Shown here piece by piece: positions 23,647 to 38,585 of a DNA stretch of 64,000 bases (positions are counted from its first letter, which is position 1; each line of letters opens with the position of its first letter). The notes under the pieces are model-generated. The model searched no databases, was not told the DNA's origin, and saw only the letters and a program-made list of their open reading frames with translations. Where the stretch lies: NCBI GenBank assembly GCA_051294375.1, contig CM119263.1, forward strand, positions 11,120,703-11,184,702, read 5' to 3'. Origin of the DNA: Paraspadella gotoi (Eukaryota > Chaetognatha). The position numbers and the translations under genes are program-made.

Positions 23647-24313
23647 GTAAGTCAAATTTTTACTCCAGCTCTTTTTTTTTTCCATTTCGTAAACAGTAAA
23701 TAATAAACGATTCTAGACTTCCCCCGCGACCTTCCCCATCGACCCCCCCCTCCCCACTCGAAACGCTTCCTCTTCTCCCGACTCGGTTCCAACTCGTTAA
23801 ATGTATACAACTTTTTGCGCGGGCGGCGTTTATTGCGCCGTAAACAGGACGCTAAACCTATCTCTCCTCCTCTCTCGTCTCTCTGTCCCCCGGAAAGACA
23901 TTTAATGCCATCTCCCACGCCCCGGTTCCTCGCGTTAAATATCTTGTCCCGGGAATTCGGCCGGAGCCCCGTCTCTTGGCCTCTTAGACAAAAGGCCAAG
24001 GTCCGGTTCCCGTCTCTTTTCGGACGAGCGACGCTTCCGCTTCCGCGTTGGTCTGCAGAGAACCTCCGCTTGTTTAATGATCATCTTCGTCTGTTTTTTT
24101 GGTATTGTTTAAAACGATTTAGGATAAAAATTGGTTACCCGAGATTAGTAATCTCCCGTTCGTGCAAATCGATAGATTTCCGAAAACAAACAAAAGTCAA
24201 ACCCAAAAAATCTAAAGTAGGTTGTTCGCCGGGCGACCTTTCCGCTCCGAATACCAGCGAATTTCTCCTCCTCGTTTTCCTTATCACTTTTTCCTTCACG
24301 AATTTGCATTCTA

Positions 24314-24414
<101 letters not shown>

Positions 24415-24551
24415 ATTGGATTCGTGGTAAAAAAAAAGAGAAAAAAATAAAGAGAAAAGCTCACGGCTTTATCACTCCCATCCGCTTTAATCTGTCTCTC
24501 TTTTATTTCACCGTCGGGTTTCCGTTCCATTCAATCTCCTTTCGCCTTCTA

Positions 24552-24640
24552 ACCCACAGACAGGCACCGACCGCGACCGACCGTCATCGACGAATACCGA
24601 TCATCACCGAACATCACCGACTCTCGCCGACCGTCACCGT
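24552..24640. repeat. Degenerate (ACCGAC)-type minisatellite
   Basis: Repeated CACCGACCG, CATCGACGA and CATCACCGA units of 6-9 bp. Lies in the left arm of the 12-kb palindrome; its mirror near 36000 is badly degraded. Confidence 0.6.
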
Positions 24641-25973
24641 CATCCTGAAATTTGAACTTTCAACTTCTCTCAGTCTTTCGTCTGTAAACTGAAGTTGCAT
24701 TCACCCATTTGACTCTGAAATGTCCAATGTACAATTGTACATCCCTGCCCCGCCCATTTCTGACCTTCCTACCTGCTACTAAAATATTTTAATTTTTAAA
24801 AAAAAGTTAAAAAATATCCAATAACTAACTCCTTGCAAATCCATTTCTCCCCAATCACCTCTTTCAACCATCCTTCCCACAATCTCCTTTAATTTATCTC
24901 TTCTTCTCTCATTCCCCCTAATCCTCCCAGTTTCCGCCATCTTGCCCAGTTTATCCCTTTTTCTCTTTAATCCCTTATCTCCACATCTCTTCACGTAATC
25001 TATCCCTAATTCCTTCCGACCCATTGTCCTTTCCCATCGATCCACTCCCCCACTCCCCATCTATCCCCCGGAACCCCTCGTCCCCCATCGACACGCCGCG
25101 TCGAAAACCCCATCACCCAAGTCTTCCCATTTTTCCACCCGCAGTTCGGATCCGTTGGAATCCGCGAATATTAAAGCTGCTCTTCTAATTCCTTCTGACA
25201 ATCATCCGAAGCTTTTCATCCTTCTCCGTCACAAATGGTTTCTTTCCGTTGATCCGCGCGGCGGAGCGAGCGCGGAAATTATCTCACACGCACGGAAGAA
25301 AAAAAAAAGTATGAGAATCATTGAGATTTAAGCGAACGTTTCGAATCCGGTTGGTCTCATCGCCGCCGCTCGAGATCGAGGCGCCAAAATTCAAACGGTG
25401 ATTAAAACTAAAGAATTGAAACGCGCTCGAGGGAAGAATATTGAGAATCTTATTTCAGGATGAAAAATTCGTCTGTCTGTTTGTCGGTTTGTCTACTTAT
25501 TGAATCAAATGTACATAGTTCAAGGGATGTTTGTTAAAATTCAAAAAAGCCAACAATCAATCGACAATCAATCTATTCCGAGTTGAAAGATTGTTTAAAC
25601 AATCGTCAATCGATCAGCAATCATTAATCAAAAATCAAACTTCACAGTTAAAAGAATGTTTTTGAAATGACTTTAGATATTATTAAAACCCACCCATTTG
25701 GCTGTTTATGAATGAAAAAGGAAATCTGCAGGGTAAAATTTATTCCTGATCCATAATCTTTCCTAACGTCGCAGATGCCAGGTCACGTGACCTTTGAACG
25801 TTGAGAGTCTCATCCATCATCGTCGGTCTAAAGTCGAATCCTTTCGCTCCTTGCAAGCCTTGGCGACTAAGGCAGCGTGACAGCTTGACTGCGTGACAGC
25901 GTGACAGCGTCGGTGACGCCTGTCGTCGATTAACCTTCGGCAATTAGTACCCGAGAGGAGAGTGCCAAGTCGT

Positions 25974-25979
<6 letters not shown>

Positions 25980-26004
<25 letters not shown>

Positions 26005-26010
26005 TCTCTC

Positions 26011-26067
<57 letters not shown>
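25980..26067. repeat. Interrupted (CT)n microsatellite
   Basis: CT units with TCC interruptions; no coding. Confidence 0.95.
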
Positions 26068-26072
<5 letters not shown>

Positions 26073-26297
26073 ACTCCCTCGAAACGCTTTCACCTCTGCA
26101 CGCTCTCCTAGCAAATCGTGAGCTAATCGTGAGCGAATCTCGCTATCTCACCAATTTCCATTCCGCTTCCTTAAAAAAATGTGATGGAATTGTCCGGAAA
26201 AAAAAAAGAAAAAATTTCGGCGAAAATTGGAGGAAAATCCACGGCCGAAGAAAGAGAGAGAGAGACCTTCCAGGAAGATAAATATTCTTGTTAAAAT

Positions 26298-26301
26298 CCT
26301 C

Positions 26302-26386
<85 letters not shown>

Positions 26387-26388
26387 TC
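26298..26388. repeat. Interrupted (CT)n microsatellite
   Basis: CT units with TCC/TTC interruptions; no coding. Confidence 0.95.
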
Positions 26389-27243
26389 CTTCCGTCTTTC
26401 ATCTCCTAATCCCCCAAAGGCTCTTCGTTTCCTCCAAAAAGACCGAGTAACGAATTTGGCCGTTGGTCTTGGAATCGTCGACGTCGTCGTTGTTGTTGTG
26501 ATTGCCTGCTCAGTGCTCATTTCCTAGGCTACATTCAACAATGAGTGATAGCTGTTAATCTCATACAACGAAATATAAAAAAGACAATACGCGTCATACT
26601 CGGGATTCGAAACCGCGTATTCACTTGTCTAATTTACCTTTCTATCAAATCTTCTACGGATCAGCTTCGTTGTTTTCGTTGTTGTTGTCGTCGTCGTCGT
26701 CGTTTTCGTCGTCGTCAGGCGGCACTTCAAAGGGCATTTCATCTCCTCTTCTTTCTCCGCCTTTCATCTGTTTTCGCGAGGGTGCTAAAGTTGTTTTTTT
26801 TTTACCCCTAATCCCCTTTTATTTCTTTCCTTACCGTTTCTTCCCTCTCTTTTTTTTTCCTTTGCTCTTTGTTTGACTCTTTCTTCTTCTGTTTGCTATT
26901 ATTCGCTCTGTTTTGTTCCTTTTTTCTCCTCTTTATTTTTTCTTATATCGAGTTTACCGCTTTCTTTTTTAGCTTCTATCTTTTCCCCGTTTATTTTATA
27001 ATTTTTTCTCTTAAGTATATTCTATATACGTATAGTTTCTGCCGTTTATTCTTATTGTTTGCCGTCCGTCCTTTCTCTTTCCAATTCTCTCTGTTTTGTT
27101 TCTTTTTTTTTTCTTTCCTTATTTCTATTTTCTTTCCACATTTGCGCGCGACGCCATTTTGTCGGAAGGTGCCGCCGTATTTCCCGACGGCGCTCCCTTT
27201 CCCGCTCTGACGTGGAAGAGGAGAAAACATGGGCTGCGGGATT

Positions 27244-27377
<134 letters not shown>

Positions 27378-28072
27378 GATGTTATGATTCAGTCATCGTC
27401 TTAATGTCTGGGTTTGCTCCAAATTTGTTTTTCCTAATCATAAACCAAACGTGAACTCGTTCGAAGAAAAAAAAAATTTGAAAGGATGACTGCTAATTAA
27501 GAATTGTTTTCGCTAACTAAGCGAGCTGCCGCAACCTCGAAACAACGGAAATTTCAATTGCAGGAGATTTAATTGGGGATCGTAACCGAAATTCACAAAA
27601 GGCTTTTTCATCGAATTTGCGAGCGAGCTCCAAAGCTCCAGGTTGTCTGGTTCTTTAGTTTTTCCGTTTTCCTTTCGGCGTGGCTTACTGCTATAAAACA
27701 AACGACAGCGCTTTGCACGCCGCTGAGCCATGAAATTAAAAGTAAAGTGTCATTAAAAGTAAAGACGAAAAAAAAAGTTAATCGTATTGTTGGGAGAAAT
27801 TGTTTTTGTATTTTAAATGCTTAATTGTTCGCAATATCTGGACATTAAACTAAACAACGAAAGTTACTCCGCCATCTGTTGTCTATTTAAAAAGCTGTAA
27901 ACGCGGGGAGCGGTCGCCAAGGAAACGTCGCCAGTCGCCTCGACAGAAAAGCGAAGGTGTGGCTCCAATTCCCGGGGAAACTCGATATAACTTGTCTCAT
28001 AACGCATTTATTATTAACTCGCTCGCTCGTTGCCGGTGAAACAATGGCAGCTCGAATTGAGAGCCATTCCCA

Positions 28073-28112
<40 letters not shown>

Positions 28113-29129
28113 ATGTATCGCTCGTTTCACTATCTCGCACACAGTCATACATAAGTGACGCGGTTTTTCTCTCTTTTCCGTTGGACCGAAATGATTATTC
28201 ATCCGCGGCTCCAGTTTCCACATTTTCTTCGACTCCCAACGGAAACTTGCCTTCGAATGCCATTAAAGTCAAGGCGTTACGCTCTCTTTTTATCTAACTC
28301 AATTTTTTTTTAGTAATGTATGTAGCTAACTAGCTATTTCTTTATTTCTTTCTTTCTTGTTTAAATTTTGTTTTTTTTCACTACCGCTGTTTTTCTTCTT
28401 TTTTTTTCGTTTCTTTAACTTCGCTTTTTTTATATATCATTTTTTTCTCTGTATCCTTCTTTTTTCATTCCTTTCTTACATTTTGATTTTTGACGATTTT
28501 TTTCATATTGAGACTTGAAACTTGTGAACCTATAGTTCCCGTTTTAAATATTCAAGGCCAATTGAACTATTAAATTTAATATCCAAGAAAATTCAATCTG
28601 CATACTATGAAATATCCAAGATATCCACAATATCCATAAACGATCATTTAAAAGTGTTTCCTATCTATTGAAAAAACGTCATTACCTCAACGACACAAAA
28701 GTGGCGACGTTAGCAAAATCTTCGGATAGGAAAGCTCAACTTTTACTCGGAATTACTTATGCCTCCTTCGAGTATGCAAATCATCTCTCATCTACAAATA
28801 ACCTTTTCCCTTAGGCTCGCACCAGTAATGGTAGAAAAAAAAACGATGAAAGGCGAGAGGAAGGGGGAGGTTGGGGTCTAGAAGGGGGGGGGGGAATTTC
28901 CACTTCCCAGTGGAGAACGCAAACCGCGAATCGTTTTTAAAAGCTTTTTTTTCTGTAATGAAAGAAAGAGTCGCTCTTCTTTTTTTTTAGAAAATATAAT
29001 TGCTTTGTTATTAGGACGTAAATTGGATTACGGTTCGTGTCTTTTCACAATCAGAGATGGCGTTTCTTCGTTTGAAGTTTTTTCTTGAGTACATTAGGTG
29101 AAATCTAATGTAACATAATTGTCTCTATG

Positions 29130-29265
29130 AATGTCTACACACAGACATGAGGAGAGAGAGAGAGAGAGAGAGAGAGAGGAGGAGAGAGAGAGAGAGAGAA
29201 GATATTCATCATTATGAATATGAATATTCTGTGTGAATGTCTACACACAGAATGGGACGAGAGAG

Positions 29266-29302
<37 letters not shown>

Positions 29303-29450
29303 AGAGAGAGAGATATTCATCATTATGAATTATGAATATTCTGTGTGAATTGTCTACACACAGAATGACCGAGAGAGGATGAGGAAGAGGAGAGGAGAGA
29401 AGAGGAGAGAGATGAGAGAGAGATAGAGAAATATTCATTTATGAAGAGGG
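29130..29450. repeat. Three tandem copies of a roughly 110-bp GA-rich unit
   Basis: Each copy has TGTCTACACACAGA, a (GA)n block and ATATTCATCATTATGAAT; copies start at about 29130, 29238 and 29348. Only one copy is seen in the opposite palindrome arm (about 30766-30840). Confidence 0.7.
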
Positions 29451-30013
29451 AAAATTAACGCTTTATCAAATGACCAGAGGTTAGCATTGTCGACAGCACT
29501 GCAGCCCATTCCCCTTAAAATGATGTATTTTCAGGATGTCCTTAAATTGACCAGGAAGAGTATATAAATAATAGAGTAATTACATATCATAAAACGCAAA
29601 GAGATCAAATGGTAAAAAGCAAAATAATAATCAATAAATCGACTCGCCTCGAGTTATGGGAGGCACCGCCGGTATAAAATGAAAAAAAAACACATTTTTT
29701 ATAAAGCTCATGAATATTCCAGAGAAACAAGAAGGAAAATGAAGAGTTAAAAGAAAAAAATGGAAATTTCAACAAAGGGAAGCCCATGTAGAGAATCTCA
29801 ATCTTGAAAGAAAAAGAACAAGGAAAGGAATCGATGAAGGGGAGAGAGAGAGAAAAAAAAAGGGAAAAAAAAGAAAAGAAAAGAGATAAAAAATAATTTT
29901 ATTTGATATTTCGTCTATTAATTACGAAAAAGGGAATAATTTTATTTTAAATATCACCAACGGGAACTTCAGAGAGCGAGGAACCGACAAGAGTTTTTTT
30001 TTTTTTTTTTTTT

Positions 30014-30164
30014 NNNNNNNNNNNNNNNNNNNNNNNNNNNNNNNNNNNNNNNNNNNNNNNNNNNNNNNNNNNNNNNNNNNNNNNNNNNNNNNNNNNNNNN
30101 NNNNNNNNNNNNNNNNNNNNNNNNNNNNNNNNNNNNNNNNNNNNNNNNNNNNNNNNNNNNNNNN
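30014..30164. other. Assembly gap (151 N)
   Basis: Run of N near the centre of the 12-kb palindrome, preceded by a T homopolymer. Confidence 0.99.
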
Positions 30165-30265
30165 CAAAGAGAAAAAGGGAAAATCGATATTTCGATAACA
30201 GAGAGGAAAATCTGACCAAAGGAGAGAAAAATAAATAGAGCGAAAGATAAAAAGAGAATAAAAAT

Positions 30266-30508
30266 NNNNNNNNNNNNNNNNNNNNNNNNNNNNNNNNNNN
30301 NNNNNNNNNNNNNNNNNNNNNNNNNNNNNNNNNNNNNNNNNNNNNNNNNNNNNNNNNNNNNNNNNNNNNNNNNNNNNNNNNNNNNNNNNNNNNNNNNNNN
30401 NNNNNNNNNNNNNNNNNNNNNNNNNNNNNNNNNNNNNNNNNNNNNNNNNNNNNNNNNNNNNNNNNNNNNNNNNNNNNNNNNNNNNNNNNNNNNNNNNNNN
30501 NNNNNNNN
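30266..30508. other. Assembly gap (243 N)
   Basis: Run of N near the centre of the 12-kb palindrome. Confidence 0.99.
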
Positions 30509-30739
30509 GAGAGAGAAATATTCATTTATGAAGAGGGACCTTCGATTTAAAGGCACCGGATGGAGCGAGGGTCGGGGTTCATTGACCTTTTGTCTGCGCA
30601 AATTTTGTTATATCCGTTTTCGTTAAAAGCGTTCGCCGTCAAAGATGGCGTCGACAACTCTCGGGCTCAGGACGAAGATGAAAGTTGCCACGTAAGGCTT
30701 TTACAGAGAAAAAAGGAAAACGCGCGCGAGAAAAAAAAA

Positions 30740-30764
30740 NNNNNNNNNNNNNNNNNNNNNNNNN
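30740..30764. other. Assembly gap (25 N)
   Basis: Run of 25 N. The sequence just before it (30509-30739) recurs at about 36545-36810. Confidence 0.99.
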
Positions 30765-33700
30765 TCACACAGTAATCATCATATTCATAATGATGAATAT
30801 TCTCTCTCTCCTCTTCTCAGCTCTCTCTCTCTCTCTCTGCTCTCTCTCTGCTCGATTCCTCGTCGTGTAACTTCATAGAAGCAATTATGTTTACAGTTAC
30901 GATTTCACCTAAATGTCTCATATAGAAAAAAAACTTCATAACGAAAAGAGAAGAAAGCGCCATCTCTGATTGTATGAAAAGATCACGAACCGGTAATCCC
31001 GATTACGTAACGTCCTAATAACAAGAGCAATTATTTTCTAAAAAAAAGTTAAGAGAGCGAACTCTTTCTTTCATTAACAGAAAAAAAAAAGCTTTTTAAA
31101 AACGCATTCGCGGTTTCGTTCCCTACTGGGAAGTGGAAATTTCCCCCCCCCCCCCTTACTAGACCCAACTCCCTCCTTCTCTCGCTTTCATTCGTTTTTT
31201 TTTCTACCATTCACGTGCTGAGCCTAAGGAAAAGGTATAAATTTTAGTATGAAGAGAATATTTGCATATTCCGAAGAGGACATAAGTAATTCCGAGGTTA
31301 AATATTGAGCCTTCCCATATCCGAAGATTTTTCGCTAAACGTCCCCTCGCCCACTTTTGTGTGTTGGTTGAGCTGATCAATGACTGGGTAATGACTTTTT
31401 TTCCAATAGATAGATGAAACACTTTAAATTGATCGTTTATGATCATTGTGGATTAGCTTGTGAATTTCATAGTATGCAAGCATTGAATTTCTTGGATATT
31501 AAATTTAATTAGTTCAATTGGCCTTGAATATTCTTTAAAACGGGAAACTAGTTAGGGTTCACAGAAGTTTCAAGTCTCAATATGAAAAAAATCGTCAAAA
31601 ATAAAATGTAAGAAAGGAATGAAAAAGAGGATACAAAGAGAAAGAACATACATGATATAAAAAAAAGCGAGTAGTTTAAAGAAACGAAAAAAAAGAAAGA
31701 TAATAAACAGCGGTTAGTGAAAAAAAAACAAAAATTTTAAACAAGAAGAAGAAATAAAAGAAATAGCTTAGTTAAGCTACAGTACATTACTAAAAAAATA
31801 AATGAGTTAGAATATAAAAAAATGATGAGTCGTAAACCCGCCTTGACTTAATGGCAATTCGAAGCAATGTTCCGTTGGGAAGCGAAAAAAATGTGGAAAC
31901 TGGAAGAGCCGCGGAATCTATGAATAATCATTTCGTTCCAACGAAAAATGAACGAGAAAAACCATGCGTCAGCTTATGGTATGAGCTAGTGTGCCGAAGA
32001 TAGTGAAACGAGCTACATAATAGTCAGAGAAGAGAAGAGAGGAGAGAAGAGGAGATAATTGGGAATGAGCTCTCAATTTCCAGTTGCATTGTTTCACCGG
32101 CAACGCGTGCGAGTCAGAGTTTAATAATTAAATGCTATGAGACAAGTTATATCGAGTTATTCCGGAATTGGAGCCACACCTTTTCGCTTTTTGTCGAGCG
32201 GATGGCGACGTTTTCCTTGGCGACCGCTCCCGCGTTATACAGCTTTTTAATAATAGACAACAGATGGCGGCGAGAGATTTTAGTAACTTGTTCGGTATTT
32301 AGTTTATAATGTTCCATGATATTTGCGGAAAACAATTAAGCAATTTAAAATACAAAAACAATTCTCGCTCCAACAATACGAATTAATTTTTTTTTCGTTT
32401 CCTTTACTTTAATGACACTTTACTTTTAATTCTATGGGCTCAGCGGCGTGCAATAAACGCTCGTTCGTTTTGTTTACTAGCAGTAAGCCACGCCGAAAGT
32501 GGAAAACGGTGAACAAAAAAATCTCAAAGAAACTCATCCAAACCTGGAGCTTGGAGACTCGCTCGCAAATTCGATGAAAAAGCCTTCTTGTGAATTTCTT
32601 GGTTACGTATCCCCAAATTTAAATCTCCCCTGCAATGAAATTTCCGTTTGTTTCCGAGTTGCGGCCAAGCTCCGCTTAGTGGTAGCGAACACAATTCCTT
32701 AAATTAGCAGTCATCCTTTCAAAGATTTTTTTCTATCGAACGTAGTTCACGTTGTTGTGTTGATGGATTGTAGGGAAGAAAAACAAATTTGGGAGCGAAA
32801 CCCAAGACGATTAAGACCGGATGACTGAATCATTAAGCGTATCTTCAGAGAGAGACGGGAGAGGAGATGAGGAAGGATGGAGAGAGGAGGAGGATGATGG
32901 AGATGACGGAAGACGAGAGAGAGGAGAGAGGAGAGACGGATAGATAGAGAGAGAGAGATAATCCCCGCAGCCCATGTTCTTTCCCTCTTCCACGTCAGAG
33001 CGGGAAAAGGGAGCGCCGTCGGAAATAGCCTCGGCGAACAACCTTCGACAAAATGGCGTCGCGCGCGCAAATGGAGATAAGAATAATAAGAATATAAAAG
33101 GATAAGAAAAAAAAAAAAGAACCAAAACAGAGAGAATTGAAAGAGAAAAGTACGGACGGCAAACAAAAAGATATACACGGCAGAAACTACTACGTATATA
33201 AGAAGTATACTTAAAGAGAAAATAAAATAAGGCGAATATATAAAGATAGAAGCTAAAAAAGAAAGCGGTAATACTCGATTATAAAAAATTGAAATTAAAA
33301 ATAAAGAGAGAGAAAAAAAGGAACAAAACAGCACTGGAATAATAGCAAACAGAAGAAGTATTATATAGTTCAAACAAAGAGCAAAAGGAAAAAAAAAAAA
33401 AAGAGATGGAAGAAACGGTAAGGAAAGAAAATAAAATGCGGGGTTAGGAGCGTAAAAAAAAACAACCCTTTGCCACCCCTCCCTTCGCGTAAAACAGATG
33501 ATGAAAGCGAGAAACGAAGAGGGATGAAATGCCCTTGTGAGCTTAGGTCGCCGCTGACGAACGACGAAAAACGACCGACACGAGACAACAACAACGAAGA
33601 AACAAGCTTCGATTCTCGTAGAAGATTTGATAGAAAGGGTAATTAGACAGTTGCAGGATACACTAGCGCGGTTCCGAACTCCGAGTTATACGTATTGTCT

Positions 33701-36544
33701 TTTTTATATTATCGTTTATGAGCATTAACAGCTATCACTCCTTGTTGATTGTAGCCTAGGAAATGACGCACTGAGCAGTCAATTCACAACAAGTAATCAT
33801 CACACTCGTCCATTTTCCAAGACCAACCGGCCAAATTCGTTACTCGGTCTTTTGGAGGAAAACAAAGGCCTTTGGTGTGGATTTAGAGAATGAAAAGACG
33901 GAAGAGAGAGAGATGGAGAAGTAGATAGGAGAGAGAGAGGAGAGGAGGAGAGAGAGATGGAGAGAAGGGGTGGATGAGTGTGGCGGAAGATGGAGAGTGT
34001 GTGCGGGGGGGGGAGGGAGAAGAGATGAGAGAGGAGAAGAGGAGGGAGATTACTAAGTGCAGAGAAAATAATTTATCTTCCTGGAAGGCTCCGTCCTCTT
34101 CGGTCGCCTAATTTGATCTTGTCTAATTGTCGGCCGGGATATTTCTCTTTTCGCCGATTTTTTTTTTTTTTTGCCGGACAATTCCATCACATTTGTTTTA
34201 AGGAAGCGTGAGATTGGAAGACAGATCGCTCCGGTTGGAGCCAAGAGGTTTAGAGAAGCGTGAGAGTTAAGAGCGCTGTCACGATTGGAAGACTGAGGAA
34301 ATGATGCAGGAGAGCGATCAGAGAGTCGTGAAAGAGAGGATCGGATGGGATGTGAGAGAGGAGAGGGAGAAGAGAGAGGATGATGAGAGACGAGATGATC
34401 GAGAGATTGAGAGATAAGAGAGGAGCAGGGAGGGGGAACGACCTGGCACTCTCCTCTCCTGGTACTAATTCCCCCGAAGTGTTAATGTCGCACGACAGAG
34501 CGTCACGACGCTGTTCACGCTGTCACGCAAGTCAAGCTGTCACGGCATGCCCTTTTAGTCGCCAAGGCTTGCACATGAGCGAAAGGATTTCGACTTTTAA
34601 GACCGCGATTGATGGATGCAGACTCTTCAACGGTTCAAAAGGTCACGTGACCGGGCGATCTGCGACGTGTTAGGAAAGATAATGGATCAGAAATTAAAAT
34701 TTTACCCTGCAGATTTTCCCCCTTCTTCATTCATAAACAGCCAAGATGGGTGGGGCGTTTAATAATAATCTAAAGTATTTCAAAAACATTCTTTTTAATA
34801 TGTGGAGTGTGAAAGTAAGAAACTTTTTATGATATTAATGATTGCTGATCGATTGACGATTGTTTAAACAATCTTTCAACTCGGAATAGACTTGATTGTC
34901 GATTGATTTGTGCTTTTTTGAATTTTAACAAACATCCCTTGAACTATTACATTTGATTCAATAAGTAGACAACCGACAACAGACAGACAGAATTTTTCAT
35001 CCTGAATGAAAGATTCTCAATAGCGTTTCTCCCTCCGAGCGCGTTCTTCAATTCTTTAGTTATCCACTCGTTTTGAATTTTGGGCGGCCTCGATCTCGAG
35101 AGCGTGGCGGATGGGACGACAGACCACCCGAGTCTCGGAATCAATTCGCTTAAAATCTCAATATTCTCATACTTTTTATTTTTCTTCCGTGCGTGTTGAT
35201 CGAATTTCCGCGCTCGCTCCGCCCGCGGCGGTATCAGAGCGGAAAGAAACCAGTTTTGACGGAGAGGATGAAAAGCTTCCGATGATTGTCAGAAGGAATT
35301 AGAAGAGCAGCTTATAATATTCGCGCGCGAATTCCAACGGATCGTCGAACTGCGGGTGGGAAAACATGGGAAGACTATGGTGATGGGGTTTCGACGCGCG
35401 TCACTAGTGTCGATGGGGAACGAGGTTCCGGGGGATAGATGGGAGTGGGTGAGTGGATCGATGGGAAAGGACAATGGTCGGAAGGCAATTAGGGTAGATT
35501 ACCGTGAGAGATGTGCGTGGAGAATAAGGGACTTAAAGAGAAAAAGGGATAATAGATCTAAGCTGGGCAAGATGGCGAAACTGGAGGATATAGGTGGGAA
35601 TGAGAGATTAGAAGAGATAATTAAAGAATTGTGGGTAAGGATGGTATGTGTTTGGAAGACGTGTGATGTGGAGGAATATGTGATATTGCAAAGGAAGTTG
35701 TTATGATAGATATTTTGTAACTTTTTATTGAAAAAATTAAAAATAATCCGCTTGGAGTTCAGTAGCATGGTGTAGGCAATGGTCAGAAATGGCGGGGCAG
35801 GGAAGGTGGCTACCAATTGTTAGTCATGCCATTTAGGTAGTTGGTCAGAGGGGGTAGTGTGTGAATGCACAAGCTTCAGGTTAAGACGGACATGAAGACC
35901 TGATGAGAGTTGGAAAGTTCAAATTTCAGGGATGGACGGTTGTGCGGTCTTCTGCTGTTTAAGTAGTCTTGTATTTGGTTTTGTTGTCGTATTCGTCGTA
36001 TGTGATCTTCGGTCCGGTTGTCTGCGTGTTTCATCTCTCGAGCCGTGCCGTCTGTTGGGTTAGTAGAAGCGAAAGGGCGAGATTGAATGGAACGGGAAAC
36101 CGAGGGGCGGTGGCAAATAAAAGAGAGACAGAATTAAGAGCGATGGGAGTGATTAAAGCCGTGAGTTTTCTCGTCTTTATTTTCTTTTCTCTTTTTTTTG
36201 GTTGACGACGAATCACATGAGAAAGAGAGCACGAAGAGAGGAGTGGAGGAGAGTGAGGGACTAGAGGAGCGGAGGTAGCGGATGGATACAAGTGATGAGG
36301 AATGAGAGGATGAGGGATGGACGAGAGAGGCGTAAGTGAAGAGAGAGGGAGAGGAGAGGAGGAGAAAAGGAAGATATACGAGAATGACCAAGAAGCCAAA
36401 GACAAGAGAGCCCGTTAATGGGGAGAGGGGGGGTTAACCGCTGCGTCGGGTTGAAGAGATGAGATGTAGAGAGAGAGAGGAGAGAGGAGAAGAGGAGAAG
36501 AGAGAGGAGAGAGGGAAGAGACGAGAGAGGAGAGGAGAGAGAGA

Positions 36545-36810
36545 GAGAGAGACTAGAAATATTTACGTTTGACTGAAGAGGACCTTCGGATTAAAAGGCA
36601 ACCGGATGGAGGCGAGGCGGGGATTCATTAGAACCCTGTTTGTCTGCGCAATTGTTCTATATCGTTCGTTTAAAACTAAGTTCCGCGTCGGCGTTCGCCT
36701 GTCAAAAAGATGGCTCGACAAACACATCTCGGCTCAAGACGGAAGATGAAAGTCTGACCACGTAAGGCTTTTACGAGAAAAAGGAAAACGCGCGCGGAAA
36801 AAAAAAAGGA
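36545..36810. repeat. Noisy direct copy of 30509-30739
   Basis: From ACCTTCGGATTAAAAGGCA to CGCGCGGAAAAAAAAA the segment follows 30530-30739 in the same orientation with frequent small insertions. It looks like another uncorrected read end. Confidence 0.75.
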
Positions 36811-37106
36811 CCGCAGACTTAAAAAGAAAGGATTAAGAGGAGAGAGAGTGAGAGAGAGAGAGAGAGATGAGAGGCAGAGAGAGAGGAGAGAGAGAGAGAG
36901 AGAGAGAGAGACCGAGAGGAGGAGAGAGAGAATCGGGAATGGAAATTTTTGTTTCGCGTTCGAGTCAATTTAAAACGAACCGGCGTGAGAAGTAATGTCA
37001 CTAATTCGTCTAAGACGGTGTCAAAACGGGAGAACCTACCTGTTCTCATATCCGGGACGGAAGAAAGGGTATATCGGCGTGTAATTGAAGAGAAGAAGGG
37101 AGGTGA

Positions 37107-37148
<42 letters not shown>

Positions 37149-38585
37149 CATACCATACTGGGATTATTGAAACAACTTAGACCGGTACCAGGTAGAGGTA
37201 CAATCCAGTACGTTCACAAAACCGGACACTGTTCAATGGGCAATGGACAATCGGACATATCTTTTTGGGTTGTAAGATTTAAACTGAAAAGTCCTTTAAT
37301 ACTTTTATAAATGGAAAATGCTTTATCTTTAATGATGCGCTTTAATTTTCTATCGCTGCGAGATGAGCGAAAGACCTTGCCCTTTTGTTTCGAAACGAAT
37401 TACGTTTGGGCGAAATTCTAATATCGGGGATCAGAAGCGACGCGGTGCTGAGATAAGGGTAAGTCCATTAGCGAGGTCGACAACGAAGGAAATTTGGTCG
37501 AGGTAATCAGGAAAAGAGATTCGTTTTCTCTATTGGGTCGACTTGGGGTGAGGTCTGAGGAGGGATGAGGAGGAGGTAAGTCGAGATGAGATGAGACGAG
37601 GTGAGGCGGTTGAGGCGACCGTGAAGAGATGAAAGTCGGTTGAGATTTCGACGCGAATTAATTCCGATCTCTTGAAACCTGAGAGTTTTTTTTCTCTGGA
37701 AGGAAACTGCTGGTTGGGAAGAGATTATGTTAACTCGGAGATTTGCTATACTGACAGATCAATATTAAAAGACTTGTTATAAAAAAACAAAAAAAAAAGA
37801 GCTTCAATGAAATTGGTAATTGTTAGTTTTGTTACAATTAATCTTTGCAACCAAAAACTATTTTAAAATCAGACATTGTGTAAATCCTTTCTTTTGTTGT
37901 GTTTGTGAGATATAGAGATTTTGATTTTAGATGAAGACTTGCATCGATACTAATAGAATCGTTTTTCAAAACTAAAATCAAAATCTCTCTAAAATCAAAC
38001 ATAAAACTGGTATTTGTGTAAGGATGAGAAAAAAGAAAGATTGTTAAAAAACGTATTTCATGAGTTTGAGATTTTCCTTTACAAACAAATCCAAATAAAA
38101 ATTTACCGATTTTTTTCTGTTAGAAATCAATTCGAGAATTTTACTTCTTTTCTTTTTGTGATGGAATTCATTTTATTTTCCTTATAACTCTGGTTGGGTC
38201 TTCGCGGGAGGCCTCGGGATTCGGCGATGGAAAGGAGGAGACAGAGAGAGAGAGAAAAACCGGGGAAAGATTATCGAGGAAACAAATGGGATTTCGTCGT
38301 CTCGCGGGAGAAGGCGCTCGCGAGCGGAAGGAGGCGCTCGAGCGCGTAAACATTTCCGGGAAAAGATAAAAGCGCAATCATTATGGCTGATGGTTAATTT
38401 ATAGATCCACCGTTTCTCTCGTCTTATCGAAGTTTTTGGAGGATTCGGGGTCTTGAGGTCTCGCTATTGCCTTTCACGCTTTTCAAACCTCAATTCAACT
38501 CTTTTCTTCTACTTTCGACGTTTTTCATTTCGCTTCTCATTCGCTTTACTTACCCTTCACTCACCCCCCCACCTTCTCTCCCCAG
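36811..38585. other. No gene seen; GA repeats then AT-rich
   Basis: GA blocks at 36836-36930 and 37110-37147. At 37900-38000 an imperfect inverted pair of GATTTTGATTTTAG-type sequence. Nothing recognisable as coding. Confidence 0.6.

Noticed and set aside
29130-29450. CRISPR-like array
   Set aside because: Only three copies, with GA microsatellite instead of unique spacers, in a eukaryotic context.
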